Assembly: GCA_946811695.1 (NCBI GenBank) | Contig: OX328123.1 | Span: 155,411,580 to 155,475,579 of the forward strand | Origin: Gonocerus acuteangulatus | Lineage: Eukaryota; Arthropoda; Insecta; Hemiptera; Coreidae | DNA length: 64,000 nucleotides | Direction of reading: 5' to 3' | In this document: piece after piece, positions 35,028-47,289 of the stretch | How the letters are laid out: each line of letters starts with the position of its first letter | Position numbering within the stretch: position 1 is the first letter of the stretch | The notes under the pieces: model-generated | The model's input: only the letters and a program-made list of their open reading frames with translations | Databases searched by the model: none | What the model was told of the DNA's origin: nothing | Position numbers and translations under genes: made by a program

Positions 35028-37400
35028 CTAGGCGCACGGTAGTGCGCCAGGCCAAGTTCCGGCCTAAGCATACTGTGTGTATATTACAGGCGGTCTTAGA
35101 GCCGATTTTTACCCTCTCATAACTTTCAACCAGGTAAAGATAAAGTTATGAAATTTTACACAGGTATTATACTACTAGATGTGAGTAAAACTGGAAATTT
35201 TCATAATTCTACATCGAATAGTTTCTGAGATATAAGCGATCGAATATCGGGATTTATAGGACTCACTCACTCACTCACTCACTCACTCACTGACTCATCA
35301 AAATTATTAGGCACTTCCCATGATGCTAGAGACTTGAAATTTTGCATGAAGATAGATATGAAGACGTTATTAAAGGAAAAAGTCGAAAAATCGCGAAAAG
35401 TTGTGATTTACTCCGCTTCCGGGGCGGGGGCGTTCCAGTTTTGTACTTCCTTCGGAAACCCATCATTCCGTCCGAAACCCATGATGTGGGGTATCAAATG
35501 AATTGTCTCGGTATGAAGAACCTATATTTGATGTTTTAAGAAACAATTAGGCGCATATAGGCTCGGTAAAAATCTTATACCAACTGTCTGTCTGTATGTT
35601 TGTTCCTCTTACAAATCCGTACCGTTTGACCGATTTTGACCAAACTTGGGACACAGATGGGTCCTGATAAGGGGAGAATCATAGGCTAGGTAAAATTGTC
35701 TATCAGCTGTCTGTCTGTCTGTTTGTTCCTCATACAAATACACACCGTTTGACGGATTTTGACAAAATTTGACACACATGTCGGTCTTTATCCGGGTGGT
35801 GTCATATGCTAGTCAAAATCGTCTATCAGCTGTCTGTCTGCATGTTTGTTCCTTACACAAATTCACACCATTTGACCGATTTTGACCAAACTTGGCACAC
35901 AGGTAGGCCTTGGTCCGGGGAATGCACTAGGCTAGGTAAAAAAGGTCTTTCAGCTGTCTGTCTGTATGTTTGTTCCTTATACAAATTCACACCGTTTGGC
36001 CTATTTTGGCCAAACTTGGCACGCAGGTAGGTCTTGATACGGGAGTGTCATATTACCTATGACGTTTTGTACTTTTTGTTCAATCGAAATGCCATCATTT
36101 CTTCTGAAGCCCATCATGTGGGGTATCAAATGAATCGTCTTGGTAAGGAGAACCTATATTTGATATTTGAAAAAACATTTCGACGCATTTTAACAAAAAC
36201 AGTTGTGACTTCTTTCTTAAATGTAGTAAATAAAGTCGTAGTGGTTCACTGCATAATATACTTCAAAGCAGATACAAAGTTTTTCAAAGTCGAGGCATCT
36301 AAATTACAAAGTTTAGGATCACAAACCCAAAATGTATCGTCTTTGTTCTTATATTTTTCTGGAAGGCCTTCTGCACTTTCCCTATTGTGATCTTTATTCT
36401 CGGGATAAGGTTCCTGTGTTTTACAGTGTAATAGTTTAGTTAAGAGAGCAATCAATTTGTCCTCTAGAGTAATGTCATCTGGAAGAGCTTCTAACTTTTC
36501 TAGTCTAGTGATTAGATGTATGTAGGTTGATTATTGGTAACAAATATCAAGCAGTAAGGAGAACCTTATGCAGAATCCAAAGACCCTGGTTTTATATGAA
36601 GTACAAAAGCCAGTAGGTCTGCAGCAACTAAATTCTATTTAATACTTAGAAAAAAGTAATGAGATCCCCAAAAAACATAAATGTGAAATAGAGGCCAAGT
36701 TCCTGCCCCCACAAAGAAACACTCCCTTCCTCAAAAATATCCCCTCTTAAAACCCCCTAAAAACACCTTACTATTCTACACTCCAAAAAAGTAGTATGAG
36801 TTGGTGTATTAATTCAACCAAAAATATTTGCCAATACAAGAGATGATACAAGAAAGAAATGTCCAAGTTCATTACTTGGAAGACCTCATAGTTACTTACT
36901 AAGAACAGTAAAGACACTTCAACTGACCTTTAAAAACAACAATAAAAATACTTATATCCAGTTACTAAAATATCACTTTCCTCAACCAGGTATATTCTTA
37001 AACTTGGCAATGTTTTTTTTTGTGCCGAAATTATCTTTAGAGAAAAACTCAACATTGCCAAGTTTAAGTATATACCTGGTTGAGGAGAGTGATATTTTAG
37101 TAACTGGATATAAGTATTTTTATTGTTGTTTTTAAAGGTCAGTTGAAGTGTCTTTACTGTTCTTATTAAGTAACTATGAGGTCTTCCAAATAATGAACTT
37201 GGACATTTCTTTCTTGTATCATCTCTTGTATTGGCAAATATTTTTGGTTGAATTAATACACCAACTCATACTACTTTTTTGGAGTGTAGAATAGTAAGGT
37301 GTTTTTGGGGGGTTTTAAGAGGGGATATTTTTGAGGAAGGGAGTGTTTCTTTGTGGGGGCAGGAACTTGGCCTCTATTTCACATTTATGTTTTTTGGGGA
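35028..37400 (-). mobile_element. 2.4-kb Helitron, nonautonomous
   Basis: Read on the minus strand, an A flank precedes TCCCCAAAAAACATAAATG. The 3' end is hairpin GGCGCAC-TACC-GTGCGCC followed by TAG. The interrupted family B sequence is rejoined exactly at AA|TT, with no duplication. After CTAG the next base is A rather than the usual T. Inside are four ~122-bp degenerate repeats with CTGTCTGTCTGTATG (35566-36055), a TCAC-type run (35263-35292) and a long inverted repeat at the 5' end. No Rep/helicase frame. Confidence 0.8.
35566..36055. repeat. ~122-bp tandem repeat, four diverged units, inside Helitron
   Basis: CTGTCTGTCTG followed by TTTGTTCCT, ACCGTTTGACCGATTTTGAC and CAAACTTGG recurs at about 35580, 35705, 35827 and 35950. 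Confidence 0.8.
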
Positions 37401-37401
37401 T
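36664..37401. repeat. 738-bp inverted repeat with ~350-bp arms
   Basis: The left arm starts ATCCCCAAAAAACATAAATG at 36664, and its complement ends at 37401. The inner ends are AAACTTGGCAATGTT (about 37011) and AACATTGCCAAGTTT (about 37050), leaving a ~37-nt loop with few mismatches in between. It forms the 5' end of the Helitron 35028-37400. Transcription through the host intron would give a very long hairpin. Confidence 0.93.
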
Positions 37402-37574
37402 TGGTATTGTCGGTCCGGAGTAACCCCCCCCCCCTCCTTATGAACCAATTTAGTTTATTTTTATAGCTCACTTTTCTCTCTATATTACGTAATATGTATT
37501 AGTTTTCTTGTTTGTTTTTTTTTCAAAGTATATCATAAACGATTGAATTTATCAATAACTTTTTTATACAATGT

Positions 37575-37690
37575 TTAATTTAATTTAAATTTTAACCTCC
37601 ATTTATTATTAACTACTAATTTTAGGACGGGTTATCTATAGGTTACCACCCTTTTCTACCCAGGATAGGGCTGATACCGTTTCTTATATA
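37575..37690 (-). mobile_element. SINE E tail fragment
   Basis: GGGTTATCTATAGGTTACCA and CCCTTTTCTACCCAGGATAG match the tail of the SINE at 3240-3444. The tRNA-like head is absent. Confidence 0.55.
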
Positions 37691-38633
37691 AAGTTAAAAG
37701 AGGATTAAATGTCCTACAACTTTTATACTTGTAACAGTTTTGTAACATGAAAAGTAAACGCGTTAAAGCTTCTTGATTATACAACATTTTTGCATTGTGG
37801 ACGATACACCCACATTTTTGCGTTGTGGCTTGTCACAACCCTAACCACTTTTGAATAGCCGGTAATGCCTTAAATAAAGAATCGTATAAGACCAGTTTTC
37901 AATATATTACTTCTTCAATGTATCGAATATATTCGTTCGCTAGTTTGCTCCGATTTTCATATTGGATAGTTCGACATGGTAGGGACGATATGAAGAAGTC
38001 AATAATTCAACTGATATTACCTGTGGAGTTATAAAAAATTCATGAAAGCAATTCTCATATAATAATGAAGAGAGAAAGGTTACGCTCGGCTGAATAGAGC
38101 GAGTAAATGTCATATTCAGGGATGACTACCGATATTCAGGACAGACAGTGCCTCTCAGAGTTCATCAGGGGTTGGTATTTTCCCTTAGCTCAGCATGTGA
38201 GTATCACCACTTTCTAGCAATAATGATAATTAGGTTATTTTCTATCCGTAAAACAATAAATCATATCTCTATAAGTATACAATTTACTCATATTAACAAA
38301 TTAGAGCCAAAGACCTCGTTCTTTATTCAATTTTGAATAATATTTATAGCTTTATTTACCCGCATAATATTGTCACAAAATATGTCATGATGTGTGCTGA
38401 TTTAAAAATCCTTGAACGACTTTATTTCTACTGAGTACAATAATTATGACCATTATAAATAGCATTAATCAAATTATTAATTATTGATAGTTTCTATTCT
38501 TTTTAAAATGTAGGTAATAAAAATAAGGGCATTTCCATTTCGTGGACGTCTTGAAACGTAATTGCTTGATTAATAAAAATCCGTTCAGGGGCTTTTCTGT
38601 GATTGAAAAATACAATGCATTGTTTTTATGGAT
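37691..38633. other. Unassigned intronic sequence
   Basis: No recognised element ends or coding frames; some short A/T tracts only. Confidence 0.3.
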
Positions 38634-38904
38634 AATTTCATTTTAGTCGGAGAGCTGGTAACGCACTTTTCATGAGGTGTTTTAAGCACCCTGAAATTTT
38701 GCTATAATGTACCTCTTGGATAGATAAGAGGGTATATATATGTGTTTCCTGGACATACCTTGGAACACCAGGTACTGCGCATAGGGGAAAGGTGCAAAAC
38801 AATATTGCCCAAAAATAGAGTTTTATTCAGAAGCCAACTATCATTAATGTAAAATAATTGCAAATTTACAATGAATAATAAATAAGGGAGACACTTTTAA
38901 GGGG
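38634..38904 (+). repeat. Left arm of a dispersed 270-bp inverted pair
   Basis: Complementary to 42782-43050, with shared landmarks CCTTGGAACACCAGGTACTG, GCATAGGGGAAAGGTGCAAA and AGACACTTTTAAGGGG. The 3.9 kb between the arms holds nested SINE and Helentron-like insertions. Confidence 0.85.
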
Positions 38905-38938
38905 GTAAAAATGTAAATAAAAAAAAACCAAAGTACCG

Positions 38939-38940
<2 letters not shown>

Positions 38941-39012
<72 letters not shown>

Positions 39013-39152
39013 GGCGCATCTACAACTTGGCCATTAGCGCCTGGCTATCTACAGGTTGCCACCCTTTTATAATGCCAACAGCACGTGGTCGGTCACCCAT
39101 TCCGGTACTGGCCACGCCCGACGTTGCTTAACTTCGGTGATCTACCGTTGGC
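38941..39152 (-). mobile_element. 5S-rRNA-headed SINE, copy 2, with 70-nt A tail
   Basis: The target duplication AGTACCGA lies at 38932-38939 and 39153-39160. The plus strand shows T70 (the poly-A tail), then TACGGCGCATCTACAACTTG, and a 5S-like head at 39072-39152 with a ~28-nt deletion relative to copy 1. The long pure tail and clean duplication indicate a young insertion. The uninterrupted target exists at 55310-55350. Confidence 0.88.
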
Positions 39153-39160
39153 AGTACCGA

Positions 39161-39720
39161 GTCATTATTTTTAATATTAAATGAAGTGATTTATTCACGC
39201 TGCGATTTAAACAGCGTCATCAATAAGCATATTTGAAAATAATAAGTAAAGGGCAGACACTTTTGTGGGGTTTATTTATCAGGAAACATAAAAATAAATG
39301 TTGCCTATGATAGGCTGCAATACACAGCGCGAAACCGTATCAGTGTATGTGAGCACCGCGCAGTTGTGGTTCTTCCCTGCGCTCTCATTGGTTCTTGCTC
39401 AAATGATCTTGAACAGCTGTCCCGGTTTAAATGGCGGCGCGAATAAAACATTTAATATTAGAATACAAGTCCGTCACGCGGGAGCTGCATAACTAAGCAC
39501 TTTCCTCAGAATTGGGTAGTGTCGAGTGCCTTCCTGAATAATTTGCTTAAAACAACCTACATAGATAATTTAAATAAAAACATTAATAGTTGTGCTCTTT
39601 TAGCACTTTCCTCCGAAGGAAAGTAGCTATTGAGGTTGCACTCATGACGGAATTTTTGAAAAATTTCTTCGAATCTTTATCGATCTTACCTAGTAGACAC
39701 CAAAAATGACCCCAGTTAAA

Positions 39721-39722
<2 letters not shown>
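39161..39722 (+). repeat. ~560-bp block duplicated in inverse orientation at 54752-55320
   Basis: Contains a repeat end with TTTATTCACGCTGCGATTTA, a stretch with TTGCCTATGATAGGCTGCAA, then a short family B-type 5' end (GTCCGTCACGCGGGAGCTGC at 39470) abutting a family B 3' hairpin. The copy at 54.8-55.3 kb is almost identical, including a meaningless 64-codon frame. Confidence 0.85.
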
Positions 39723-39783
<61 letters not shown>

Positions 39784-41259
39784 TAGTTATATATGTGTCC
39801 GTTAACACGATAAAGGCCAGAGATTTTGTTTTTTCGCCACGAAACTTGGTATGCAGTATTCCCGCATCAAACGATTGATCGAGTTCGTTAACCAACAAAA
39901 TCGGACTATGTGGGGGGGGGGGGGGGGTTTACTCCGGAGCCAAAGTAGTTATTTGCCAATAACAGTCGTAAATTTTGTTATATTTCAACGAAACTCGTTA
40001 TTTGTTGTGGTCAACTGAACAGAAAAATGTGTTGTAAAAATAAATTAAATCGGTTCATTAGGAGGGGGGGGGGGGGGTTTACGCTGGAGCCAAAGTAGTT
40101 ATTTGCCAATATAAGTCGTAATTTTTATTATATTTTATTCATCAAGATCAGTAGACGAAAATATGAAGCTTCGTGTATTTATTACTTAGTGTAGTACCCC
40201 ACATGCACAAAACTCTGGAAGGAAATTAATTACAAAAAAAAAGTCCGTCTCGCAGGAACTGCATCATCTTAGCGCGGTTCCGTTCATATCCCTAGTCTAA
40301 TTTGGAAAGATTAAAATAGAAGCAGTTATTATTTTGGTTCCACCAGTCTTTTTTTTTTAAATTAATTATTATAATGGCGTGTCAACACTTAAGGTCGCTA
40401 ACGCCATTCCTGTGTGTAGTAAAGTCTTGAAAGGTCATGATTTACAATCTTACCTGAAACACAAGAAACGGACCCGCTAGTGACAAGGTCTTGGAATCCT
40501 GGAAATCTATATCTCTAACATTAAATTGTTTTTCTTATTTTTCTTAACCTGTTTTATTTTCAAATACATTATCCGACTATAAGCAATTAAAAAATAACAA
40601 GGAATAAAAAACAGACAAAAAGAACAGTTCGAAAAAGGGAAATCGATTACTTTAAAGTTTTAAGCTCTTATTTCTCCGATTGACATCGCCTAATCAAAAC
40701 TTTCATCAGAACCTTTTTTTTTAGAGTATTTAATAAGCTTTCTAATGGTATGCTTCTGTTTACAAAGATTCTCAACCTTTTTCGAGATATTAAGGAAAGT
40801 AAACAAAGTTACTAAAACTTTTAATGTCTGTTAATAAAATATTTTATTCTAACCCTTCCTTAACTCCAAACGTAACCAAAATGTCAACATATTAGTTTTG
40901 ATGAAAGTAGAACATGCAGAAAATTTTTCAACTGAATCCCATGATTCTAAGTACCCAAACCAAAAACGGTATTCAAAAACTATTTTTCCAATTTTCTCGA
41001 AAACGGTTAAATCTATCGCCTTGAAAAGGGCTTCATTCGTTTTCCTAGCCCAGGAAGCATATAAAACGAGTACTTACAAGCTTATGAACTCAAAAACGTA
41101 AGCGTTACGATTTTTTTTGCGCGAATTTCGCCCCAAACGCCATCTTCGAGTAGGCGGATTTTACTGGTTAACGAACTTGACCTTTCAAATTAGACGAAAG
41201 ATTTTTGTACCAAATTTCATCAAAATCGGACCATTCGTCTGGGAGCTACAGAGCGAACA

Positions 41260-41319
<60 letters not shown>

Positions 41320-41594
41320 AATATACAAATTTGAACCACCGTTATTTTCGGGCTCTAGGGGTTCTGAAACGCGAACTTTTCTAGTCGGCACTTCCGGTTT
41401 GTTTCATTGTATCAACCTTATAAGCGGGGTTCCTCCCTATGGGGGAGGGAGGAACCGCGCTAAAAATTAATAATTGAAACATATGCTCAAAATAAATTCA
41501 AAAGAGCAGAAGTATTTATGTTTTTATTTTATTTATCTATCTAGGTTATATTAAGCAAACTGTTCTGGTACGCACTCGACACTACCCAATCTGC
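39600..41594 (-). mobile_element. Helentron-like element, family B variant, copy B6 (interrupted by A5)
   Basis: The left end TTAGCACTTTCCTCCGAAGG carries the 3' hairpin; (TA)n 39724-39779; G16 and G14 runs near 39916 and 40065. A5 splits it at 40243-41463, and it resumes ATTAATAATTGAAACATATG. The 5' terminus is missing after about 41594. Confidence 0.8.
40243..41463 (+). mobile_element. Helentron-like element, family A, copy A5, nested in B6
   Basis: Complete: GTCCGTCTCGCAGGAACTGC, subterminal TTAGCGCGGTTCCG, (TA)n 41263-41317, 3' hairpin and GGAACCGCGCTAA. The target is an A run (ATTACAAAAAAA|...|AAATTA). Confidence 0.9.
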
Positions 41595-41599
41595 GTTAT

Positions 41600-42157
41600 G
41601 GCCTTTTGCTTTTATAAGCAGCTGTTTCAATTATTAATTTTGCAATTAATTTTTTTTCCAGAGTTTTTTGTATGCGTGGTACTACACTACGTGCTAAATA
41701 CACAAAGCTTCACATTTCATCTATTGATCTTGATGAGGGAACCTACATTTCGCAGAAGAATTCAATTCAAACATAGTACAAAGTAACACCCCCCCCCCTT
41801 CCAATTGACCGATTTAGTTCATTTTCATAACAATACAACAGAAATTACGACCAGTATAAGGAAATTTCTGTCCGGAGTAACCCCCCCCCCCCTTCTAGTC
41901 AACCGATTTAGTTTATTTTTACAACACATTTTTCTCTTCAGTTGAACGCAACAAATACCGAGTTTCGTTGAAATATATTGGCAAATAACTACTTTGGCTT
42001 CGGAGTAAACCCCCCCTCCGGATGGACCGATTTTGTTGGTTATCGAACTCGAACAATCGTTTGATGGGGGAAAAATATATACCAAGTTTCGTGGCGAAAA
42101 AACAAAAAGTCTGGCCTGTATCGTGTCAACGGACACATATATAACTATATATATATG

Positions 42158-42238
<81 letters not shown>

Positions 42239-42546
42239 CAAATCAGGCCCTTAACAGGCCACAAGGGCCATGAGGGGCAGATACTATAGAGGTATCTGAT
42301 TCATGACCATACGGCACACTAGGGAGATAGTGTGGTCAGTACTATGCTCCGGCCGCCTGAATTTCCCCTTGGCTGCTTCGACTGCTAGCAGTCATTAGGC
42401 CTGGGTTGGCCTGGGGACAGTCAGGGAGGCCGAATTCGACCCTTGAACGAAGACACTAGAAGAAAAAATCTTTAGTGCTTGCTCGGGATTTTAACTCAGG
42501 TCCTCCAACTTATTAGTCCAGTGCTCTACCACTGAGCTAACCTGGC

Positions 42547-42617
<71 letters not shown>

Positions 42618-42741
42618 CATTTTAACTGGGGTCATTTTTGGTGTCTAATAGGTAGGTTCGCTAAAGATTCGAAGAAATTTTTCAAAAATTCCGTCATGAG
42701 TGCATCCTGAATAGCTACTTTCCTTCGGAGAAAAGTTCTAA
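41600..42741 (+). mobile_element. Helentron-like element, family B variant, copy B7 (5'-truncated, carries a SINE)
   Basis: The body follows B6 on the opposite strand, with C10-C12 runs. (TA)n at 42140-42240 and 42551-42610 is split by SINE C4. The end CTTTCCTTCGGAGAAAAGTT shows decay of the hairpin. Confidence 0.75.
42243..42548 (-). mobile_element. tRNA-headed SINE type C, copy C4, inside a (TA)n tract
   Basis: On the minus strand the head GAGGCCAGGTTAGCTCAGTG and GACTAATAAGTTGGAG lead to the type C body with CACACTATCTCCCTAGTGTG. A ~20-bp internal deletion is present. The T tail has merged with TA repeats. Confidence 0.8.
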
Positions 42742-42781
42742 AAACAATTATTATTATTTTATTTTTTTGTTACATGTCATG

Positions 42782-43050
42782 CCCCTTAAAAGTGTCTGCC
42801 TTATTTATTATTCATTGTAAAATTGTCTTAATTTTACATTAAAGATAGTTGGCTTCTGAATAAAACTCTATTTTTGGAAAATATTGTTTTGCACCTTTCC
42901 CCTATGCGCAGTACCTGGTGTTCCAAGGTATGTCCAGAAAACACATATATACCTTCTTATCTACCCAAGGGTACATTATAGTAAAATTTCAAGGTGCATA
43001 AAACACTTCATGAAAAGTGCGGTTACTGGCTCTCGGACTATTAGTTAGAA
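42782..43050 (-). repeat. Right arm of the 270-bp inverted pair
   Basis: Complement of 38634-38904. Confidence 0.85.
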
Positions 43051-43439
43051 TGAAATTCAATCAGGCTCTCGATGTGCTTTATAATGCAAAAAATAATAAT
43101 GGAATATTATAGTTTCACATTACGAGCGCATGTTTATGTACTTAGTATGCTTAGGTCAGGGCCGCCACATCCCAGAGCCGGGCCCGGGACCAGATCACGG
43201 GCCCCCACTTCTCAGAGCCAGATTGAAAATCCTAGTACTTTGCTATAGGACTTTGGGCATTTTAAAATTATTTTCATCTTCAGTTTTGAGCAAAATCAGA
43301 ATAAAAGCCGAAAATCGGTGCTGCAAAGATCACTTTCGGTACTTTATTTCCAATTAGCGTGGATCGGCCCGGGCCCACACGGTGCCCGGGCCCGGGACAA
43401 CTGTACCCGGTTGTCCCCCCCCCATGTGGCGGCCCTGGC
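43051..43439. other. Unassigned sequence with a GC-rich block
   Basis: Around 43157-43205 and 43365-43435 CCGGGCCCGGG-type and GGGCCGCC motifs repeat in inverted order (AGGGCCGCCACAT / ATGTGGCGGCCCT). They delimit about 280 bp and may be the ends of an unrecognised MITE. Confidence 0.45.
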
Positions 43440-43866
43440 TTAGGTATATAGTATATGCTGAGGTATGCAATATATGCTAAGGTATGCAATATATGCTGAG
43501 GTATGCAATATATGCTGAGGTATGCAGTGTATGCTAAGGTATGCAATATATGCTGAGGTATGCAATATATGCTAAGGTATGCAATATATGCTAAGGTATG
43601 CAGTTTATGCTAAGGTATGCAATATATGCTGAGGTATATAGTATATGCTGAGGTATGCTTTTATATGCTGAGGTATGCAATATATGCTGAGGTATGCAAT
43701 ATATGCTGAGGTATGCAGTGTATGCTAAGGTATGCAATATATGCTGAGGTATGCAATATATGCTGAGGTATGCAGTGTATGCTAAGGTATGCAATATATG
43801 CTGAGGTATATAGTATATGCTGAGGTATGCAATATATGCTAAGGTATGCAGTGTATGCTAAGTTAC
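43440..43866 (+). repeat. 19-bp minisatellite, about 22 units
   Basis: The unit GAGGTATGCAATATATGCT varies at two positions (GAG/AAG; CAATAT/CAGTGT). It ends 80 bp before exon c. Confidence 0.93.
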
Positions 43867-43945
43867 GTAGTAAATGCTATTACTTGTATTACTTATTTGA
43901 ATTGATTATGTAAGATAAATTACAATTGTAAACGTTTATTTACAG

Positions 43946-44077
43946 GGTTCTATAAGAGATGTCCATAAAGCTGCTATTGAAAATGACGTAGAAACGTTAA
44001 TAAAAAAAGTTGAAGACCCAGTACCGAAGGATATTCTCCTCAGCAAGGATGTGAATGGATTAAACCCCCTTCATAAG
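43946..44077 (+). CDS. Ankyrin-repeat gene, exon c
   Basis: Acceptor GTTTATTTACAG, donor GTATGT; 132 nt, phase 0 to 0. It starts GSIRDVHKAAIENDVETLIK, the first ankyrin helix pair of the second module, and ends DVNGLNPLHK, the start of the next repeat, completed by exon d (AAGLGQ). The splice therefore falls within the conserved PLHKAA motif, a strong sign of correct joining. Confidence 0.9.
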
Positions 44078-44144
44078 GTATGTCCTTGTTCTGTTTTGTA
44101 CAAATGTGAATTTTTGTTTCATTGTGCTTATGCGTACGTATTTT

Positions 44145-44276
44145 CTGGTGAGCAGTCAGATAGAGAGTATACGCTACCTCGGAGTATATCTAGACACAAG
44201 ATTACCTAGGCGACACCACATTCACAAGAAAATAAAAGCTCACACAAGAGTGAATTTAACCATTAATAGATATAAT
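44145..44276 (+). pseudogene. LINE reverse-transcriptase thumb fragment
   Basis: The translation SIRYLGVYLDTRLPRRHHIH followed by KKI resembles the RYLG-YLD--L-W--H motif after the RT palm in Jockey-type LINEs. It is cut by the family B copy at 44277. Confidence 0.65.
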
Positions 44277-44883
44277 GTACGTCACGCAGGAGCTGCATAA
44301 CTAAGCACTTTCTTCAGAATTTTTGTAGTGTAGACTACATTACTGAATAATTTGCTGTAAGTAATCTATATAAATAAAATAAAAACGTGAATAGTTCTGC
44401 TCATTTACATTTCTTATGAGAACTGTTCAATTATTAATTTTGTAAATAATTTGCTTCCAGAGTTATGTTTATGCATGATACTGTACTACTTAGTAAATAG
44501 ACAAAAACTTCATTTTCCGTACTGTCGCAGGAACAGGATACAGTGGAAGATAGCGCTCCTCGTGGCGGCTTTGGGAACCTACGTCTGGCTGGCTAATTGT
44601 AATGATACAGAGTTTAAAGTAAACCCTCCTTTCCAATATACCGATTTACTTCATTTTTACAACACTTCTTTCTCATGAGATAACGAATACCGAGTTTCGT
44701 TGAAATATAACAAAAACTACGGCTGGTATGGTCAAATTAGTGTTTTGGGTCCGGGGTAAACCCCCCCTCCGGGTGGACCGATTTTGGTGGTTAACGAACT
44801 CGTTCAATCGTTTGCTATTTTAACGCTATATACCACGTTTCGTTAAGAAAAAACAAAAACTCTGGCCGCTATCGTGTTAACAG

Positions 44884-44955
<72 letters not shown>

Positions 44956-45053
44956 TTTAACGGGGGTTATTTTCGGTGTCTGCTAGGTAGGATCGATAAA
45001 GATTCGAAGAAATTTTATCGAAGAGTACAACCTTAATGGCAACGAAAGTGCTA
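44277..45053 (+). mobile_element. Helentron-like element, family B, copy B8 (decayed)
   Basis: The 5' end is degraded (GTACGTCACGCAGGAGCTGC), then family B body, (CA)n-(TA)n at 44880-44951. The 3' end GCAACGAAAGTGCTAA has lost the hairpin. Confidence 0.75.
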
Positions 45054-45397
45054 AAAACTCCCCTAAAATAAACCTGTAGTAAAGAGAATCAAAAAAATAA
45101 TAGTCATCCTTTTGTCAAATGATGCTCTAATGCGAGATTGGAAAAAATAACCCTCATATTGACCCACGCAAAATTGACATTGAAACGTTATTCAAGGCCA
45201 AAGTTTTGTATTGAATATTTCGAATCTACAAATCACGAAAAAGAAAAAAGTCAATGGCGCCATAGGTCGGAAATGACTCCTAATGGTCAACAAAATTACC
45301 AACAGCCATTAACAACCTATACGTGGGCCATTCCACCCCAGTTTACATATCAATCCCTGAAATAACTTATTAGGGATTTCACATGTCATGTATGATT
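45054..45397. other. Unassigned intronic sequence
   Basis: A 75-codon frame at 45138-45365 has no recognisable motif. Nothing else is seen. Confidence 0.3.
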
Positions 45398-46429
45398 TTA
45401 GCACTTTACTCCGAAGGAAAGTAGCTATTGAGGTTGGACTCATGACGGAATTTTTGAAAAATTTCTTCAAATCTTTATCGATCCTACCTAGTAGACACCG
45501 AAAATATATATATGCATGTGTCTGTTAACACGATAGCGGCCAGAGTTTTTGTTTTTTCGTTACGAAACTTGGTATATAGCATTCAATTAGCAAACGATTG
45601 AACGAGTTCGTTAACCACCAAAGTCGGTTCACCGGAAGGGGGGCTTTACCCAGAACCCAAAACACTAATTTGACTATGTCAGCCGTAATATTTGTTACAT
45701 TTCAACGAAACTTGGTATTCGTAGTGGTAATATAGAGAGAAAAGTGAGATATAAAAATGAACTAAATCGGTTCATTAGAAGGGGGGGGTTTACTCCGGAC
45801 CCACAATACCAATTCGCCACTACCAGCCGTGATTTTTGGTATATTTTGACAAAACTCGGTATTCGTAGTGGTAATCTACAGGTAAATATGTTTTGTAAAA
45901 ATAAACTAAATCGGTTCATTAGAAGGGGGGGTTTACTCCGGACCCAAATTCCTAATATACTCATACCGGTCGTAATTTCTGCTGTATTGTAATGAAACGC
46001 GGTATACGTCGTGGGTAACTCATGAGAAAGAAGTGTTGTAAAAATGAGCTGAATCGGTCAATCGGAAAGCGGTGGTTTAATTTGTAATATATTTCAATAG
46101 AAAAGCCCGCCAGTCGTAGGTTCACAAAGCCGCCGCAAGGAGCGCTTTTTACCACTAGAGTGACTGTATCCTGTTCCCTGCGTTAGATCAAAATACGATA
46201 ATATGAGGTTTTTTGTATTTATTACGTAGTGTAGTAGGTACCATGTGTAAACATAACTCTGGAAGCAAATTAATAATTGATCAGTTACTCATTACAAAAT
46301 TAAAAGGTAACTAATCACGTTTTTATTTTATTTATGTAGGATATTTTAAGCAAATTGTTCTGGAAAGCAGTCTACACTACCCAAATTCTGAGGAAAGTGC
46401 TTAGTTTTTGCAGCTCCTGCGTGACGGAC
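45398..46429 (-). mobile_element. Helentron-like element, family B, copy B9
   Basis: The left end TTAGCACTTTACTCCGAAGG, right end GCTCCTGCGTGACGGAC and three ~144-bp units are present. The (TA)n is nearly lost (TATATATATGCATG). Confidence 0.88.
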
Positions 46430-46562
46430 TTTTCATTTTAGCACTTTCCTCCGAAGGAAAGTAGCTATTGAAGTTGCACTCATGACGGAATTTTTGAAAA
46501 ATTTCTTCCAATCTTTATCGATTCTACCAAGTAGACACCGAAAATGACCTCAGTTAAAATTT

Positions 46563-46818
<256 letters not shown>

Positions 46819-47289
46819 ATATATGTGTCCGTTAACACGATAAAGGCCAGAGTTTTTGTTTTTTTGCCACGAAACTGAGTAGGTAGTATTCCCCCATCAA
46901 ACGATTGAACGAGTTCGTTAACCAACAAAATCGTTCCATCGGGAGGGGGGGGGGTTTACTCTGAACAGAAATTATTTATTTCCTTATACCGGTTGTAATT
47001 TCTGTTGTATTGTTATGAAACTCTGTGTACGTCCTGGCTATCTAATAAGAAATAAGTGTTGTGAAAATGAACTAAATCGGTCTATTCAAAGGAGGGGGGG
47101 GGGGGTGTTACTTTTGTACTATGTTTGTAATGAATTCTCCCGCCAAACGTAGGCTCGCGAAACTCATTAAGATCAATAGATTTATATGTGAAGCTTTGTG
47201 TATTTATTACGTAGTGTAGTACAACACATACACAAAACTGTGGAAGGAAATTAATAATTGAAACAGCTGCTTATAAAAGCAGAACAATT

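Noticed and set aside
36034..36390. 118-codon frame inside the Helitron
   Set aside because: Spans degenerate repeat sequence and has no motif; no Rep/helicase similarity.
39298..39492. Identical 64-codon frames at 39298 and 54983 as a conserved small gene
   Set aside because: Identity is explained by an inverse duplication of a repeat block; the frame runs into the terminus of a Helentron-like element.
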